Shown here piece after piece: positions 15,154-23,068 of a stretch of DNA of 26,621 nucleotides. The first letter of the stretch is position 1, and each line of letters opens with the position of its first letter. The notes beneath the pieces were generated by a model. The model saw only the letters and a list, made by a program, of their open reading frames with translations. It had not been told where the DNA came from and ran no database searches. The position numbers and the translations under genes were made by a program. The DNA is taken from positions 1 to 26,621 of IMG/VR virus record IMGVR_UViG_3300017724_000067. One strand, written 5' to 3'. The stretch comes from a virus.

Positions 15154-18100
15154 ATGCCAAATTGGAAAAAAGTAATCGTTAGTGGTTCATCTGCAGAACT
15201 AACAACACTAAAACTAACAGGAACTTCAGGACAATCTTCTGAAGCAACTTCACTAATGATTAATAGTAGTGGGGTAGTGGGAACTAGAGAATTAGGTTCA
15301 AACGCATTTAATTCAAACACATATAATAACTATTCATTACCATTAGGTTCATCATCAACAAGAGGTGGATTTAAAATTGGATACACAGAGAGTGGTAAAA
15401 ATTATCCTGTTGAGATATCCTCTGAAAAAATGTACGTTAACGTACCTTGGACTGATACCAATACTGATACAAACACTTTTAGAGCCGTAAGAACAACAAA
15501 TGGTGAAACTGGAACTACATTAGGTTCAACTGAAACTTTACACCTAGTGGCAGGAACTAATGTTAGTCTTTCAGAATCAGAAGGTGAAGTAACAATATCT
15601 TCAACTGATACAAACACCAACACAACGTATTCAGCAGGAAATGGAATTGGATTAAGTGGAACTACATTCTCGGTATCAGCAGGAACATCTTTAACTCAAA
15701 ATTCATCTGGTTTAAGTGTAACTTCAAATGGAATTGGAGCAACTCAACTTAACGTATCAGGAAATGGAACAACTGCACAATTCCTTAGAAGTGATGCAGA
15801 TGGTTCATTCACTTGGGCAACTCCAACCAATACCACTTATTCAACGGCAACTTCTTCTACTTTAGGTTTAGTTAAAATTGGATATTCAGAGAATGGAAAG
15901 AACTATCCTGTAGAATTATCAAGTGGTAAAATGTACGTTAACGTACCTTGGAGTGATACAAATACTGATACTAACACTCAACTATCAACTGAAGAAGTAA
16001 GAGAAGCATTCTCAGCAGGTTCTAATGTAACAATTGAAGATGGTGTAATTAGTTCTACAGATACCAATACAGATACAAATACACAAAATCGATATTCAAC
16101 TTCAGTTGTATCTTCAAGTGGTATTAAATTAAGATTAAGTGGTACAGGTCATAATGGTTCAACAAGTGATGATGTAAAATTTGTTGGTGCAGGGGCAACT
16201 ACTGTAAGTAGAACAGATGCAAGTACCATAACTATAACATCAACCGATACTAATACAAACACAACGTATTCAGCAGGAACTGGATTATCATTAAGTGGTA
16301 CTACATTCAGCTTATCAGGTGATACATTTGATAATGAGGGAACATATAGTAAATTAAGAGCACAAGCAACTACTGCTGGTGATGTTGGTTTAGGTAGTGT
16401 AACAAACGAATCGAAAGCAACAATGTTTTCATCAGCAGCACTAACTGGAAACCCAACTGCACCAACACAAGCAGCAAATAACAATTCTACTAGAATAGCA
16501 ACAACTGCATATGTACAAACAGAAATAACTGATTTAATTGGTGGAGCTCCAGGCGCATTAGATACTCTTAATGAACTAGCCGCAGCTATCGATGATGATG
16601 CTTCATACGCAAGTGGGATTACAACATCATTAGGTACTAAACTACCAAAGAGTGGTGGTACTATGACTGGTGCTATTGCGATGGGTAATTTTAATATCAC
16701 AGGTGTTAATGCATTCACATTTAACGACCCCGGTCCAAACGAAGGAATAAGTTGGAGTGGTGGTAATATAAAAATATATGAATCACCAAACGATTTAACA
16801 ACAAACACCGCAGGTAACTTACAAATCGTATATGGTTCAACTCGAAGATTGACTGTTGATAGTACGGGAATTAATGTAAATGGTAATGCTAATATATCTG
16901 GTACTATAACAAACGCTACTTGGAATGGTGATGTTATTGCAGATTCATATTTATCAACAAATACGGCTCATCTAAGTGGAACACAAACATTTTCAGGTAA
17001 CAAAACCTTCAGCGGTACTTTAACAGCAAGTGGTGGTGTTAAATTTACAGGATTAGATTCTAGTGAAGAATCAAAAGCTTTAGTGATTAATAGTTCTGGT
17101 GTTGTAGGAACGCGTGGTTTGGGTACTGGAGCATTCACATCTGCATACTCTCTACCTGCTGGTTCATCATCAACAAGAGGTGGATTCAAAATTGGATATT
17201 CTGAAAATGGAAAGAATTACCCAGTTGAGGTATCTTCAGAAAAAATGTATGTAAATGTTCCGTGGAGTGATACCAATACAGATACAAATACTGTAACTCA
17301 AATTAGAAGAGATAATACAGGCACATATAGAACTGGAAATATTAATTTAGTTGGTGGAACAAACGTAACAATCTCAGAAGGTTCTGCAGGTGTATTCACA
17401 ATCACATCTACAGATACAAACACCAACACAACATATTCTGCTGGAAGTGGATTATCTCTAAGTGGAACAACCTTTTCACATAGTGATACCTCATCAGCAG
17501 GTTCATCAAATAATAGTGGTAGAACATATATCCAAGATATCACATTAGATACTTACGGACACGTTACTGGGTTATCAACTGCAACTGAAACAGTAGTTAA
17601 TACCGATACTAACACTCAGTTATCAACTTCAGAAGTTAGAGAAGCATTTTCAGCAGGTTCTAATGTAACAATTGAAGAAGGTGTAATTAGTGCAACCGAT
17701 ACTAATACAAATACTGTAACTCAAATTAGAAGAGATAATACAGGCACATATAGAACTGGAAACATCAACTTAGTTGGTGGAAGTAATGTTACAATCTCAG
17801 AAACATCAACAGGCGTATTTAATATATCATCAACAGATACAAACACCGATACAAATACTACATATTTGTTAAAAGCAATTCAATATGATGGTTCAAATAC
17901 AAATCCATATCTAAAATTAGATGCTAATAGTGGAACTGATGATTTAGTACGATTAGTTGGTAGTGGTGCAACTACAGTAACAAGAGAGAATGATGGCCAA
18001 ATCAAAATATCATCAACCGATACTAATACAAATACCACTTATTCAACGGCAACTTCTTCTACTTTAGGTTTAGTAAAAATTGGATATACTGAAAGTGGAA

Positions 18101-19530
18101 AGAATTATCCTGTAGAATTATCATCTGGTAAGATGTTTGTTAACGTTCCTTGGAGTGATACAAATACTAACACTACATATTCAGCAGGAACTGGATTATC
18201 TCTAAGTGGTACTACATTCAGTTTATCATCTACTTATGACAATTATAATGGATGGGATTTATTTGTTAATAGTATAAGTAGAGGAACAATTACATCAGGA
18301 GAAAATGTAAACTTCATCGCTGGAACAAATGTATCTTTAGGTTATTCATCTACAAACAATGCTATTACTATATCCTCAACAGATACTAACACAGATACTA
18401 ACACATTTAGAGCCGTAAGAACAACATCTGGTGAAACTGGAACTTCATTAGAGGCAAATGAAACTTTACACCTAGTGGCAGGAACTAATGTTAGTCTTTC
18501 AGAATCAGGAGGTGAAGTAACAATATCCTCAACGGATACAAACACTAACACATTTAGAAACGTAACTGCAGGTGGTAATACTTTAGGTAGTACTGAATCT
18601 TTAGATTTTATCGCTGGTTCAAACGTATCAATTTCAGAAAGTGGTGGTAATATAACAATATCCTCAACAGATACTAATACTGATACCAACACAACATATT
18701 CTGCTGGAAGTGGATTATCTCTAAGTGGAACTACATTCTCTCATACTGATACTTCATCAGCAGGTTCAGTAAATAATAGTGGTAACACAGTAATTCAAGA
18801 TGTAACATTAGATACATATGGACACGTTACTGGGTTAACATCAAAAGCATTATCAATACCATCTTCCGCAGATATTATAGGTGAATTTTCAGCAGGTGAT
18901 GGTATTGAAATTACTGATGATGGCGAAATTAGTTCTACAGTTACAAATACCAACACAACCTATTCAGCAGATGGAAACTATGGTATGACTTTAAGTGGAA
19001 CTTCGTTCCGTTTAGAAAATGATAGACGTAGAAACTCAACATCTACAGACATCTACACAGGTAACACACACGACTATACATTCTACGATGCTTCTGTAGG
19101 TATTAGATGGTATGCTGCCGGTGCAGAAGATATGAGATTAGCTAATGGTGGTACTTTACACGTTGATGGTGATGTTGTTGCTTATTCAACAACAATATCT
19201 GATGAAAGATTAAAAGATAATGTAACCACAATTGAAAATCCATTAGATAAAATCAAAGCACTTAGAGGTGTTGAGTATGATTGGAATGCAGGTAGTAGAA
19301 AAGGTAAGCGTGATTTAGGATTAATCGCACAAGAAGTAGAAAAGGTTATACCTAATATTGTGCATGAGCATGAACAACCACTCTTAAACGATGATGAAGA
19401 TGATAAAACATTATATAAAACTGTAGATTATGAAAAAATGGTAGCAGTATTAATTGAAGGTATGAAAGAACAACAATCTCAGATTGATGAATTGAAATCA
19501 GAAATTAATCAACTTAAAGGGAAAATGTAA
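15154..19530 (+). CDS. Giant modular tail fibre with C-terminal S74 intramolecular chaperone
   Basis: 1458 residues, the largest gene here. The start has AAAGGA and shares MxxWKKVIVSGS with the 593-residue fibre. The shaft consists of repeats: S(S/T)TDTNT(D/N)TNT linkers, TYSAG(T/S)GLSLSGTTF strands, AGTNVSLSES(E/G)G strands, KIGY(T/S)E(N/S)GKNYPVE modules (four copies), and two RRDNTGTYRTGNINLVGG modules. Near 430-510 is a classical fibre segment (GNPTAPTQAANNNSTRIATT, then LDTLNELAAAI). The C-terminal 110 residues are a peptidase S74 (endosialidase-type) chaperone: SDERLK with Ser1349 and Lys1354 as the expected dyad, then GVEYDWN, RDLGLIAQEVEKVIP and a terminal coiled coil. In this family the trimer folds and the chaperone is released by self-cleavage at the Ser. 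Probable host-recognition fibre. Confidence 0.92.
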   Translation: MPNWKKVIVSGSSAELTTLKLTGTSGQSSEATSLMINSSGVVGTRELGSNAFNSNTYNNYSLPLGSSSTRGGFKIGYTESGKNYPVEISSEKMYVNVPWTDTNTDTNTFRAVRTTNGETGTTLGSTETLHLVAGTNVSLSESEGEVTISSTDTNTNTTYSAGNGIGLSGTTFSVSAGTSLTQNSSGLSVTSNGIGATQLNVSGNGTTAQFLRSDADGSFTWATPTNTTYSTATSSTLGLVKIGYSENGKNYPVELSSGKMYVNVPWSDTNTDTNTQLSTEEVREAFSAGSNVTIEDGVISSTDTNTDTNTQNRYSTSVVSSSGIKLRLSGTGHNGSTSDDVKFVGAGATTVSRTDASTITITSTDTNTNTTYSAGTGLSLSGTTFSLSGDTFDNEGTYSKLRAQATTAGDVGLGSVTNESKATMFSSAALTGNPTAPTQAANNNSTRIATTAYVQTEITDLIGGAPGALDTLNELAAAIDDDASYASGITTSLGTKLPKSGGTMTGAIAMGNFNITGVNAFTFNDPGPNEGISWSGGNIKIYESPNDLTTNTAGNLQIVYGSTRRLTVDSTGINVNGNANISGTITNATWNGDVIADSYLSTNTAHLSGTQTFSGNKTFSGTLTASGGVKFTGLDSSEESKALVINSSGVVGTRGLGTGAFTSAYSLPAGSSSTRGGFKIGYSENGKNYPVEVSSEKMYVNVPWSDTNTDTNTVTQIRRDNTGTYRTGNINLVGGTNVTISEGSAGVFTITSTDTNTNTTYSAGSGLSLSGTTFSHSDTSSAGSSNNSGRTYIQDITLDTYGHVTGLSTATETVVNTDTNTQLSTSEVREAFSAGSNVTIEEGVISATDTNTNTVTQIRRDNTGTYRTGNINLVGGSNVTISETSTGVFNISSTDTNTDTNTTYLLKAIQYDGSNTNPYLKLDANSGTDDLVRLVGSGATTVTRENDGQIKISSTDTNTNTTYSTATSSTLGLVKIGYTESGKNYPVELSSGKMFVNVPWSDTNTNTTYSAGTGLSLSGTTFSLSSTYDNYNGWDLFVNSISRGTITSGENVNFIAGTNVSLGYSSTNNAITISSTDTNTDTNTFRAVRTTSGETGTSLEANETLHLVAGTNVSLSESGGEVTISSTDTNTNTFRNVTAGGNTLGSTESLDFIAGSNVSISESGGNITISSTDTNTDTNTTYSAGSGLSLSGTTFSHTDTSSAGSVNNSGNTVIQDVTLDTYGHVTGLTSKALSIPSSADIIGEFSAGDGIEITDDGEISSTVTNTNTTYSADGNYGMTLSGTSFRLENDRRRNSTSTDIYTGNTHDYTFYDASVGIRWYAAGAEDMRLANGGTLHVDGDVVAYSTTISDERLKDNVTTIENPLDKIKALRGVEYDWNAGSRKGKRDLGLIAQEVEKVIPNIVHEHEQPLLNDDEDDKTLYKTVDYEKMVAVLIEGMKEQQSQIDELKSEINQLKGKM
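15531..15580 (+). repeat. 50-bp direct repeat, copy 1 (copy 2 at 18459-18508)
   Basis: Identical 50 bases encoding ETLHLVAGTNVSLSES, nearly 3 kb apart inside the giant fibre gene and in the same frame. Recombination between the copies would delete shaft modules while keeping the frame. Confidence 0.85.
15829..15872 (+). repeat. 44-bp direct repeat, copy 1 (copy 2 at 18031-18074)
   Basis: Identical 44 bases encoding NTTYSTATSSTLGLV, both followed by a KIGY module. Offset 2202 bases, a multiple of three. Confidence 0.85.
17283..17339 (+). repeat. 57-bp direct repeat, copy 1 (copy 2 at 17706-17762)
   Basis: Identical 57 bases encoding TVTQIRRDNTGTYRTGN and flanking residues, offset 423 bases (a multiple of three). 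Similarity continues beyond the perfect block at the protein level (INLVGG(T/S)NVTISE). Confidence 0.88.
17706..17762 (+). repeat. 57-bp direct repeat, copy 2
   Basis: Second copy of the block at 17283-17339, in the same frame of the giant fibre gene. Confidence 0.88.
18031..18074 (+). repeat. 44-bp direct repeat, copy 2
   Basis: Second copy of the block at 15829-15872. Confidence 0.85.
18459..18508 (+). repeat. 50-bp direct repeat, copy 2
   Basis: Second copy of the block at 15531-15580. Confidence 0.85.
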
Positions 19531-20000
19531 TGGCAGTTCCATCATCAGGTATGTTATCTTTGTTCTCAATACGAAGAGAACTCGGTATTAATAATTATAA
19601 TGGGTATGCCGTTTACAGTAATGTAGGTTTATATTCATGTAGTATCGGTCAATATGGTACAATCAATACGGCAAATTCAACTTCAGATAGACCTGATACA
19701 CTTCCACCTCATCAAATGAGTGAGTTTTACTCATACGACCACGATAAAGTTTCCGTTACAGCGTTTACAGCAAATGGTAGTCCGAACAATAGCCAGGTAT
19801 GTGGAAATTCACCCGATACAACCTTCTATCACGATGGTAGTGGAACATTACCAACAACTGGTGATACAGTATATACAAACTCAGCTGGAACTACTCTAGC
19901 TGGAGCAGGATTCTTAGCAACAAGTACAACCGGTGGTATTCAACTTAATGATGATAGCGCAGTATCCAATACATATACTTGTGAAGAAAAGAAAAAATAA
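19530..20000 (+). CDS. Small fibre-associated structural protein
   Basis: 156 residues. The ATG shares a base with the fibre stop codon (TAATG) and AAAGGGA lies just upstream, so it is translationally coupled to the giant fibre. The N-terminal part has the pattern PSSGMLSLFSIRRELG (4-19) and MSEFYSYDHD (63-72), a motif pair common in small phage structural proteins. The C-terminal part (74-151) is a compact beta-type domain with Cys91 (VCGNSPDTTFYHDGSG) and Cys151 (TYTCEEKKK at the end). The two cysteines could form a disulfide or bind metal; Cys37 is a third. Coupling to the fibre gene suggests a tip protein, adhesin or assembly factor, which is inference. Confidence 0.65.
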   Translation: MAVPSSGMLSLFSIRRELGINNYNGYAVYSNVGLYSCSIGQYGTINTANSTSDRPDTLPPHQMSEFYSYDHDKVSVTAFTANGSPNNSQVCGNSPDTTFYHDGSGTLPTTGDTVYTNSAGTTLAGAGFLATSTTGGIQLNDDSAVSNTYTCEEKKK

Positions 20001-20094
20001 CATAACTATCTGAAAACCAATGGGTTATGATAGTGATAGTGAAAAGCTCTGAGTATCAATGAGTTACAAAACAAAGTGATTCTTAAAGATTCTC
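20001..20094 (+). other. Non-coding spacer with short repeats and hairpins
   Basis: No ORF of note. CATAAC (20001-20006) can pair with GTTATG (20024-20029), and alternatively ACTATC (20005-20010) with GATAGT (20029-20034). GATAGT is repeated in tandem, and CAATGGGTTATGA recurs imperfectly as CAATGAGTTACAA. There is no T tract after the stems, so it is not a clear terminator. Confidence 0.35.
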
Positions 20095-20103
20095 ATATTT
20101 ATA
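20095..20103 (+). promoter_or_regulatory. Putative late promoter box ATATTTATA before the gp13-like gene
   Basis: Exact box in the context TTCTCATATTTATATA, which also occurs before the 99-residue gene (22640). It is only 22 bases before the ATG, with AGGAGA between, so a transcript would have a very short leader. Confidence 0.5.
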
Positions 20104-20125
20104 TAAAAGAATTAGGAGATAGTAA

Positions 20126-21286
20126 ATGGCAGTAAACATTCCAATATGGCCGGGTTCATCATCTTTCTCAGAAGGTAGTACACCTTTTGGATACTATGAT
20201 ACCGATTTAGAATTCACATCATCAGCTGATAAAACAGCCGGTTGGTGCGCAAAACGTTTGGGTTATCCTATAGTTGATATAGAACTACAGGACATAAACT
20301 TCTATGCTTGTTTTGAAGAAGCTGTAACAGAATACTCATCTCAAGTAAATCAATTTAATATTAGAGAAAATTTACTTTCAATAAAAGGCCAAGCAACTGG
20401 TTCTAATTTATCTCAAAAACAAATGAATGCTAATTTAGGTGGATTAGTAACTTTAGCAAAAGATTATGGTTCTGAAGTAGGTAGTGGTGGTAGTGTAACA
20501 TATTATACTGGTTCATTCGCAGCTAAAAAAGGACAACAAATATATGATTTACAAGACGTATCCAATTCAGGAGCATCTTTAGAAAGTGGAACTGCTGGTG
20601 TTGATAAATTCGAAATAAAAAAGATGATGCATAACGCACCACCTGCTATGGTTAGATACTTTGACCCATTCGTAGGAACTGGTTTAGGTTCACAACAAAT
20701 GATGGATACATTTGGATGGGGTAATTATTCGCCAGGTGTTTCATTTATGATGCAACCACTTTATGATGATTTATTAAGAGTTCAAGCGATTGAATTTAAT
20801 GATAAGGTTCGTAAATCTCAATATGGGTTTGATATTCAAAACAATAGAATTAGAATATTTCCAAAACCAGAACGAGATTATACAGTGCACTTTCACTATG
20901 TTTTAGAATCAGAAAGAAATAACCCAATAGTAGCTAATTCAGTAGTATCTGATTATTCAAATGCTAAATATGATAGAATTGAATATACACATATAAACCA
21001 CGTAGGTAGAAGGTGGGTTGAAAAATATACATTAGCATTGGCTAAAGAAATGTTAGGTGCAGTAAGAGCTAAGTTTAGTTCAGTACCAATTCCTAACTCA
21101 GAAATAACATTAGATGGGGCTGATTTAAGAAGTGAAGCAGCATCAGAAAAGGAAATCCTAATTTCAGAATTAAGAGAAAACTTAGAAGCTACTTCTAGAA
21201 AAGCATTACTTCAAGCACAACAAGAAGAATCAGAAGCGATGGAAGCTACTTTAAGTAGAGTACCTCGTGCAATTGATATAGGGTAA
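20126..21286 (+). CDS. 13: Neck protein, T4 gp13-like
   Basis: 386 residues (T4 gp13: 309). It forms part of the head-tail neck that closes the filled head and joins the tail. Family-type features are the N-terminal AKRLGYPIVDIELQDINFYA region (44-63), FDPFVGTG (around 188), and the conserved C-terminal part WVEKYTLALAKEMLGAVRAK (about 298-317), then FSSVPIPNSEITLDGADL. A long charged helix follows (340-370). An ideal AGGAGA ribosome-binding site supports the start. It is the first gene of a neck/tail operon (gp13, gp14, gp15) with gaps of only a few bases. The identification rests on the C-terminal motif and gene order. Confidence 0.82.
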   Translation: MAVNIPIWPGSSSFSEGSTPFGYYDTDLEFTSSADKTAGWCAKRLGYPIVDIELQDINFYACFEEAVTEYSSQVNQFNIRENLLSIKGQATGSNLSQKQMNANLGGLVTLAKDYGSEVGSGGSVTYYTGSFAAKKGQQIYDLQDVSNSGASLESGTAGVDKFEIKKMMHNAPPAMVRYFDPFVGTGLGSQQMMDTFGWGNYSPGVSFMMQPLYDDLLRVQAIEFNDKVRKSQYGFDIQNNRIRIFPKPERDYTVHFHYVLESERNNPIVANSVVSDYSNAKYDRIEYTHINHVGRRWVEKYTLALAKEMLGAVRAKFSSVPIPNSEITLDGADLRSEAASEKEILISELRENLEATSRKALLQAQQEESEAMEATLSRVPRAIDIG

Positions 21287-21289
21287 CAA

Positions 21290-21817
21290 ATGGCATTATT
21301 CGGTGGACAAAGAGATATGGCTTTGTTTAGTAAAATAAACAAAGAGTTGATAACGGATATCATAGATACCGAAGTGTATTACTATAAGGTCATTGTAGAA
21401 GATACAAAACAAAACTTATATGGTGAAGGTAAAAACAAAGTTTATTATAATCCTGTAAAAATACCAACATTAGTTGATAGAACAAACGCAGAAGCTGTAT
21501 TTGATGAGTTTGGTACATCTTATACTAGAAACGTAAACTTCTACTTCCTAAGAGATACATTAGTAGATAAAAATATATTTCCTGAATTAGGTGATGTAAT
21601 TGAATGGAACGATGAACAACACATTGTAGATGTAACATTCCAAAACCAATTTTTCGCAGGTAAAAACCCAACTACTTGGGATGGTGGTGATGAGCATGGA
21701 TATAGTGTATCTATTATATGTGAAACGCATGTGGCTAAGAGAAGTCAACTAAAATTAAAAGATGATTTTAGAGTAGGTGTTAATAAAGATAATAATGATT
21801 TACCAGTAGGAATCTAA
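21290..21817 (+). CDS. 14: Probable neck protein, T4 gp14-like
   Basis: 175 residues, shorter than T4 gp14 (256). It starts three bases after the gp13-like stop, with TAGGG upstream. The region YYNPVKIPTLVDRTN, the following FYFLRDTLVDKNIFPELGDV (about 85-104) and IEWNDEQHIVDVTFQNQFFA resembles the gp14 arrangement, in which an acidic 'P..GD.I' turn is followed by a beta strand and an 'N.F...GK' segment. In T4, gp13 and gp14 form the neck ring with fibritin. Order 13-14-15 supports the call. A generic head-tail adaptor is the alternative. Confidence 0.66.
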   Translation: MALFGGQRDMALFSKINKELITDIIDTEVYYYKVIVEDTKQNLYGEGKNKVYYNPVKIPTLVDRTNAEAVFDEFGTSYTRNVNFYFLRDTLVDKNIFPELGDVIEWNDEQHIVDVTFQNQFFAGKNPTTWDGGDEHGYSVSIICETHVAKRSQLKLKDDFRVGVNKDNNDLPVGI

Positions 21818-21818
21818 T

Positions 21819-22625
21819 ATGGCTCAAAGATATAGAATACAGAGAGATGATAAGATTGATTTGAAAAGAACCCAAAGTTCTTTTTCAGATGACCCTAAAT
21901 TGAATAAATCTAAACAAGTATCTCGTAGAAAAGATAATGTTAAAAACGTAAACGTAGGTATTTACGATATTGATTTAGCATTTAAAAGCTTTTTGGAAAA
22001 GGATGTTAAACCACTTATTGAAGAAAATGGTAAATTTATTCCTGTTCCTGTAATGTATGCATCTCCTGAAAATTGGGCATCTGCTCAAAGAGAAGGATTC
22101 CTAAGAGATAATAATGGTAAGGTACAAACACCATTGATTTCGTTTAAAAGAAATTCATTAGATATCAATACAGAGTATTCTAAATTGAAAGTAATGACTG
22201 ATGAAGATACATCACAATCATTTGTTAAAAAATATTCAAAAGAAAATAGATATGACCAATTTTCTCTTTTACAAGACCAAAAACCTGTTATAGAGAAATA
22301 TATAGTAGATAGGCCAGATTACGTTAATATAGCATATGATGTAATTGTATGGTGTGATTTTATGGAAGATTTGAATAAGGTTGTAGAACAAATCATATAC
22401 TTTCAGGGTGGTGCATTCGGTGAAAGATACAAATTCCAAATTAAAGGAGAATCTTATTCGTTTGATACAACCAATGGAGTGGGTGAAGAAAGAATCGTTA
22501 GAAGTAATGTAACACTAACTGCTAAGGCGTATTTAGTACCAGAAGATAGAGGTAAAAATACAATAAATACTCAAAAAGCATTTGGTGCATCGAAGATAGT
22601 TTGGAAAACAACTCCTAAAATTTAA
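21819..22625 (+). CDS. 15: Probable tail sheath stabiliser/terminator, T4 gp15-like
   Basis: 268 residues (T4 gp15: 272). Start has TAGGAA upstream, one base after the preceding stop. Family-type features: a basic N-terminus, GIYDIDLAFKSFLEKDVKPL (about 47-66), FIPVPVMYASPENWASAQRE (73-92), an LISFKRN strand, then YDVIVWCDFMEDLNKVVEQI (about 174-193), which resembles the gp15 pattern of a strand followed by a helix ending in a bend before FQGGAFGE. T4 gp15 caps the tail at the neck and holds the contracted sheath. Last gene of the 13-14-15 operon. There is no recognisable terminator after it. Confidence 0.68.
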   Translation: MAQRYRIQRDDKIDLKRTQSSFSDDPKLNKSKQVSRRKDNVKNVNVGIYDIDLAFKSFLEKDVKPLIEENGKFIPVPVMYASPENWASAQREGFLRDNNGKVQTPLISFKRNSLDINTEYSKLKVMTDEDTSQSFVKKYSKENRYDQFSLLQDQKPVIEKYIVDRPDYVNIAYDVIVWCDFMEDLNKVVEQIIYFQGGAFGERYKFQIKGESYSFDTTNGVGEERIVRSNVTLTAKAYLVPEDRGKNTINTQKAFGASKIVWKTTPKI

Positions 22626-22644
22626 TCTTTAGAAAAAAATTCTC

Positions 22645-22653
22645 ATATTTATA
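22645..22653 (+). promoter_or_regulatory. Putative late promoter box ATATTTATA before the coiled-coil gene
   Basis: Exact box in the same TTCTCATATTTATATA context as upstream of gp13, 43 bases before the ATG. Confidence 0.5.
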
Positions 22654-22695
22654 TACACATAAAGTATAACAAACAAATTAAAAAACATTAAAGTT

Positions 22696-22995
22696 ATGGC
22701 AGAAGTAAAAGAAATTACGGAAAAACAAGTTATCAATATCGATGAAAAAGATATTGAAAGAGTTAACAAATTCAGAAGCGATTTTGCTGAGGTTACAGCA
22801 AGAATAGGTGAGGTAGAGGTAGAAAGATTGAATGCACAAATGATATTGAAAAATATTGAAGATGCTAAAGATAATCTATCTGAACAGTTTAAGTCTATGA
22901 GAAATGAAGAAGTTGCTATTACCAATGAATTCAAAGAGAAATATGGTAATGGTGAGTTCGATATTGAAAATGGAACTTTCACTCCTATCGCATAA
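22696..22995 (+). CDS. Small coiled-coil protein in the tail cluster
   Basis: 99 residues. After an 18-residue charged N-terminus comes an uninterrupted helical region (19-81) with heptad-like hydrophobic spacing, probably a coiled coil, and a short end KYGNGEFDIENGTFTP. Small proteins with this KYG.G..D...G.FTP ending occur in marine T4-like phages, to my recollection, without a function. There is no Shine-Dalgarno site (TTAAAGTT). It lies where T4 carries genes 16 and 17, between 15 and 18. It is shorter than typical small terminase subunits and I see no DNA-binding motif, so I do not call it gp16. A tail assembly or tape-measure-chaperone role is possible but unproven. Confidence 0.72.
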   Translation: MAEVKEITEKQVINIDEKDIERVNKFRSDFAEVTARIGEVEVERLNAQMILKNIEDAKDNLSEQFKSMRNEEVAITNEFKEKYGNGEFDIENGTFTPIA

Positions 22996-23020
22996 ATATA
23001 ATCGTTTTGAGTTTTTTGAT

Positions 23021-23029
23021 GTATTTATA
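23021..23029 (+). promoter_or_regulatory. Putative late promoter box GTATTTATA before the tail sheath gene
   Basis: One mismatch to ATATTTATA, 40 bases before the ATG. A second AT-rich element, CATAAATATA (22991-23000), overlaps the preceding stop and is close to the T4 late box in the conventional orientation. Confidence 0.42.
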
Positions 23030-23068
23030 GATATAATAAAAACCAAAAGAAATTAATAGGAGAATCAA

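Noticed and set aside
16947-16955. ATATTTATC inside the giant fibre gene as another promoter box
   Set aside because: It is plain coding sequence (DSYLST) far from any start codon; in an AT-rich gene this length of match is expected by chance.
16149-18692. Several long - strand open frames inside the giant fibre gene
   Set aside because: They follow the repeat structure of the + strand gene and read as Val/Pro/Leu-rich sequence without start signals. They are shadows.
15154-19200. Regularly spaced repeats as a possible CRISPR array
   Set aside because: The repeats are in-frame protein modules of variable length and spacing within one long ORF, with no palindromic repeat and no cas gene.
22696-22995. 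99-residue ORF as gp16 (small terminase), from its position between 15 and 18
   Set aside because: It is shorter than usual for gp16, almost entirely coiled coil, and shows no DNA-binding motif; position alone is not enough.
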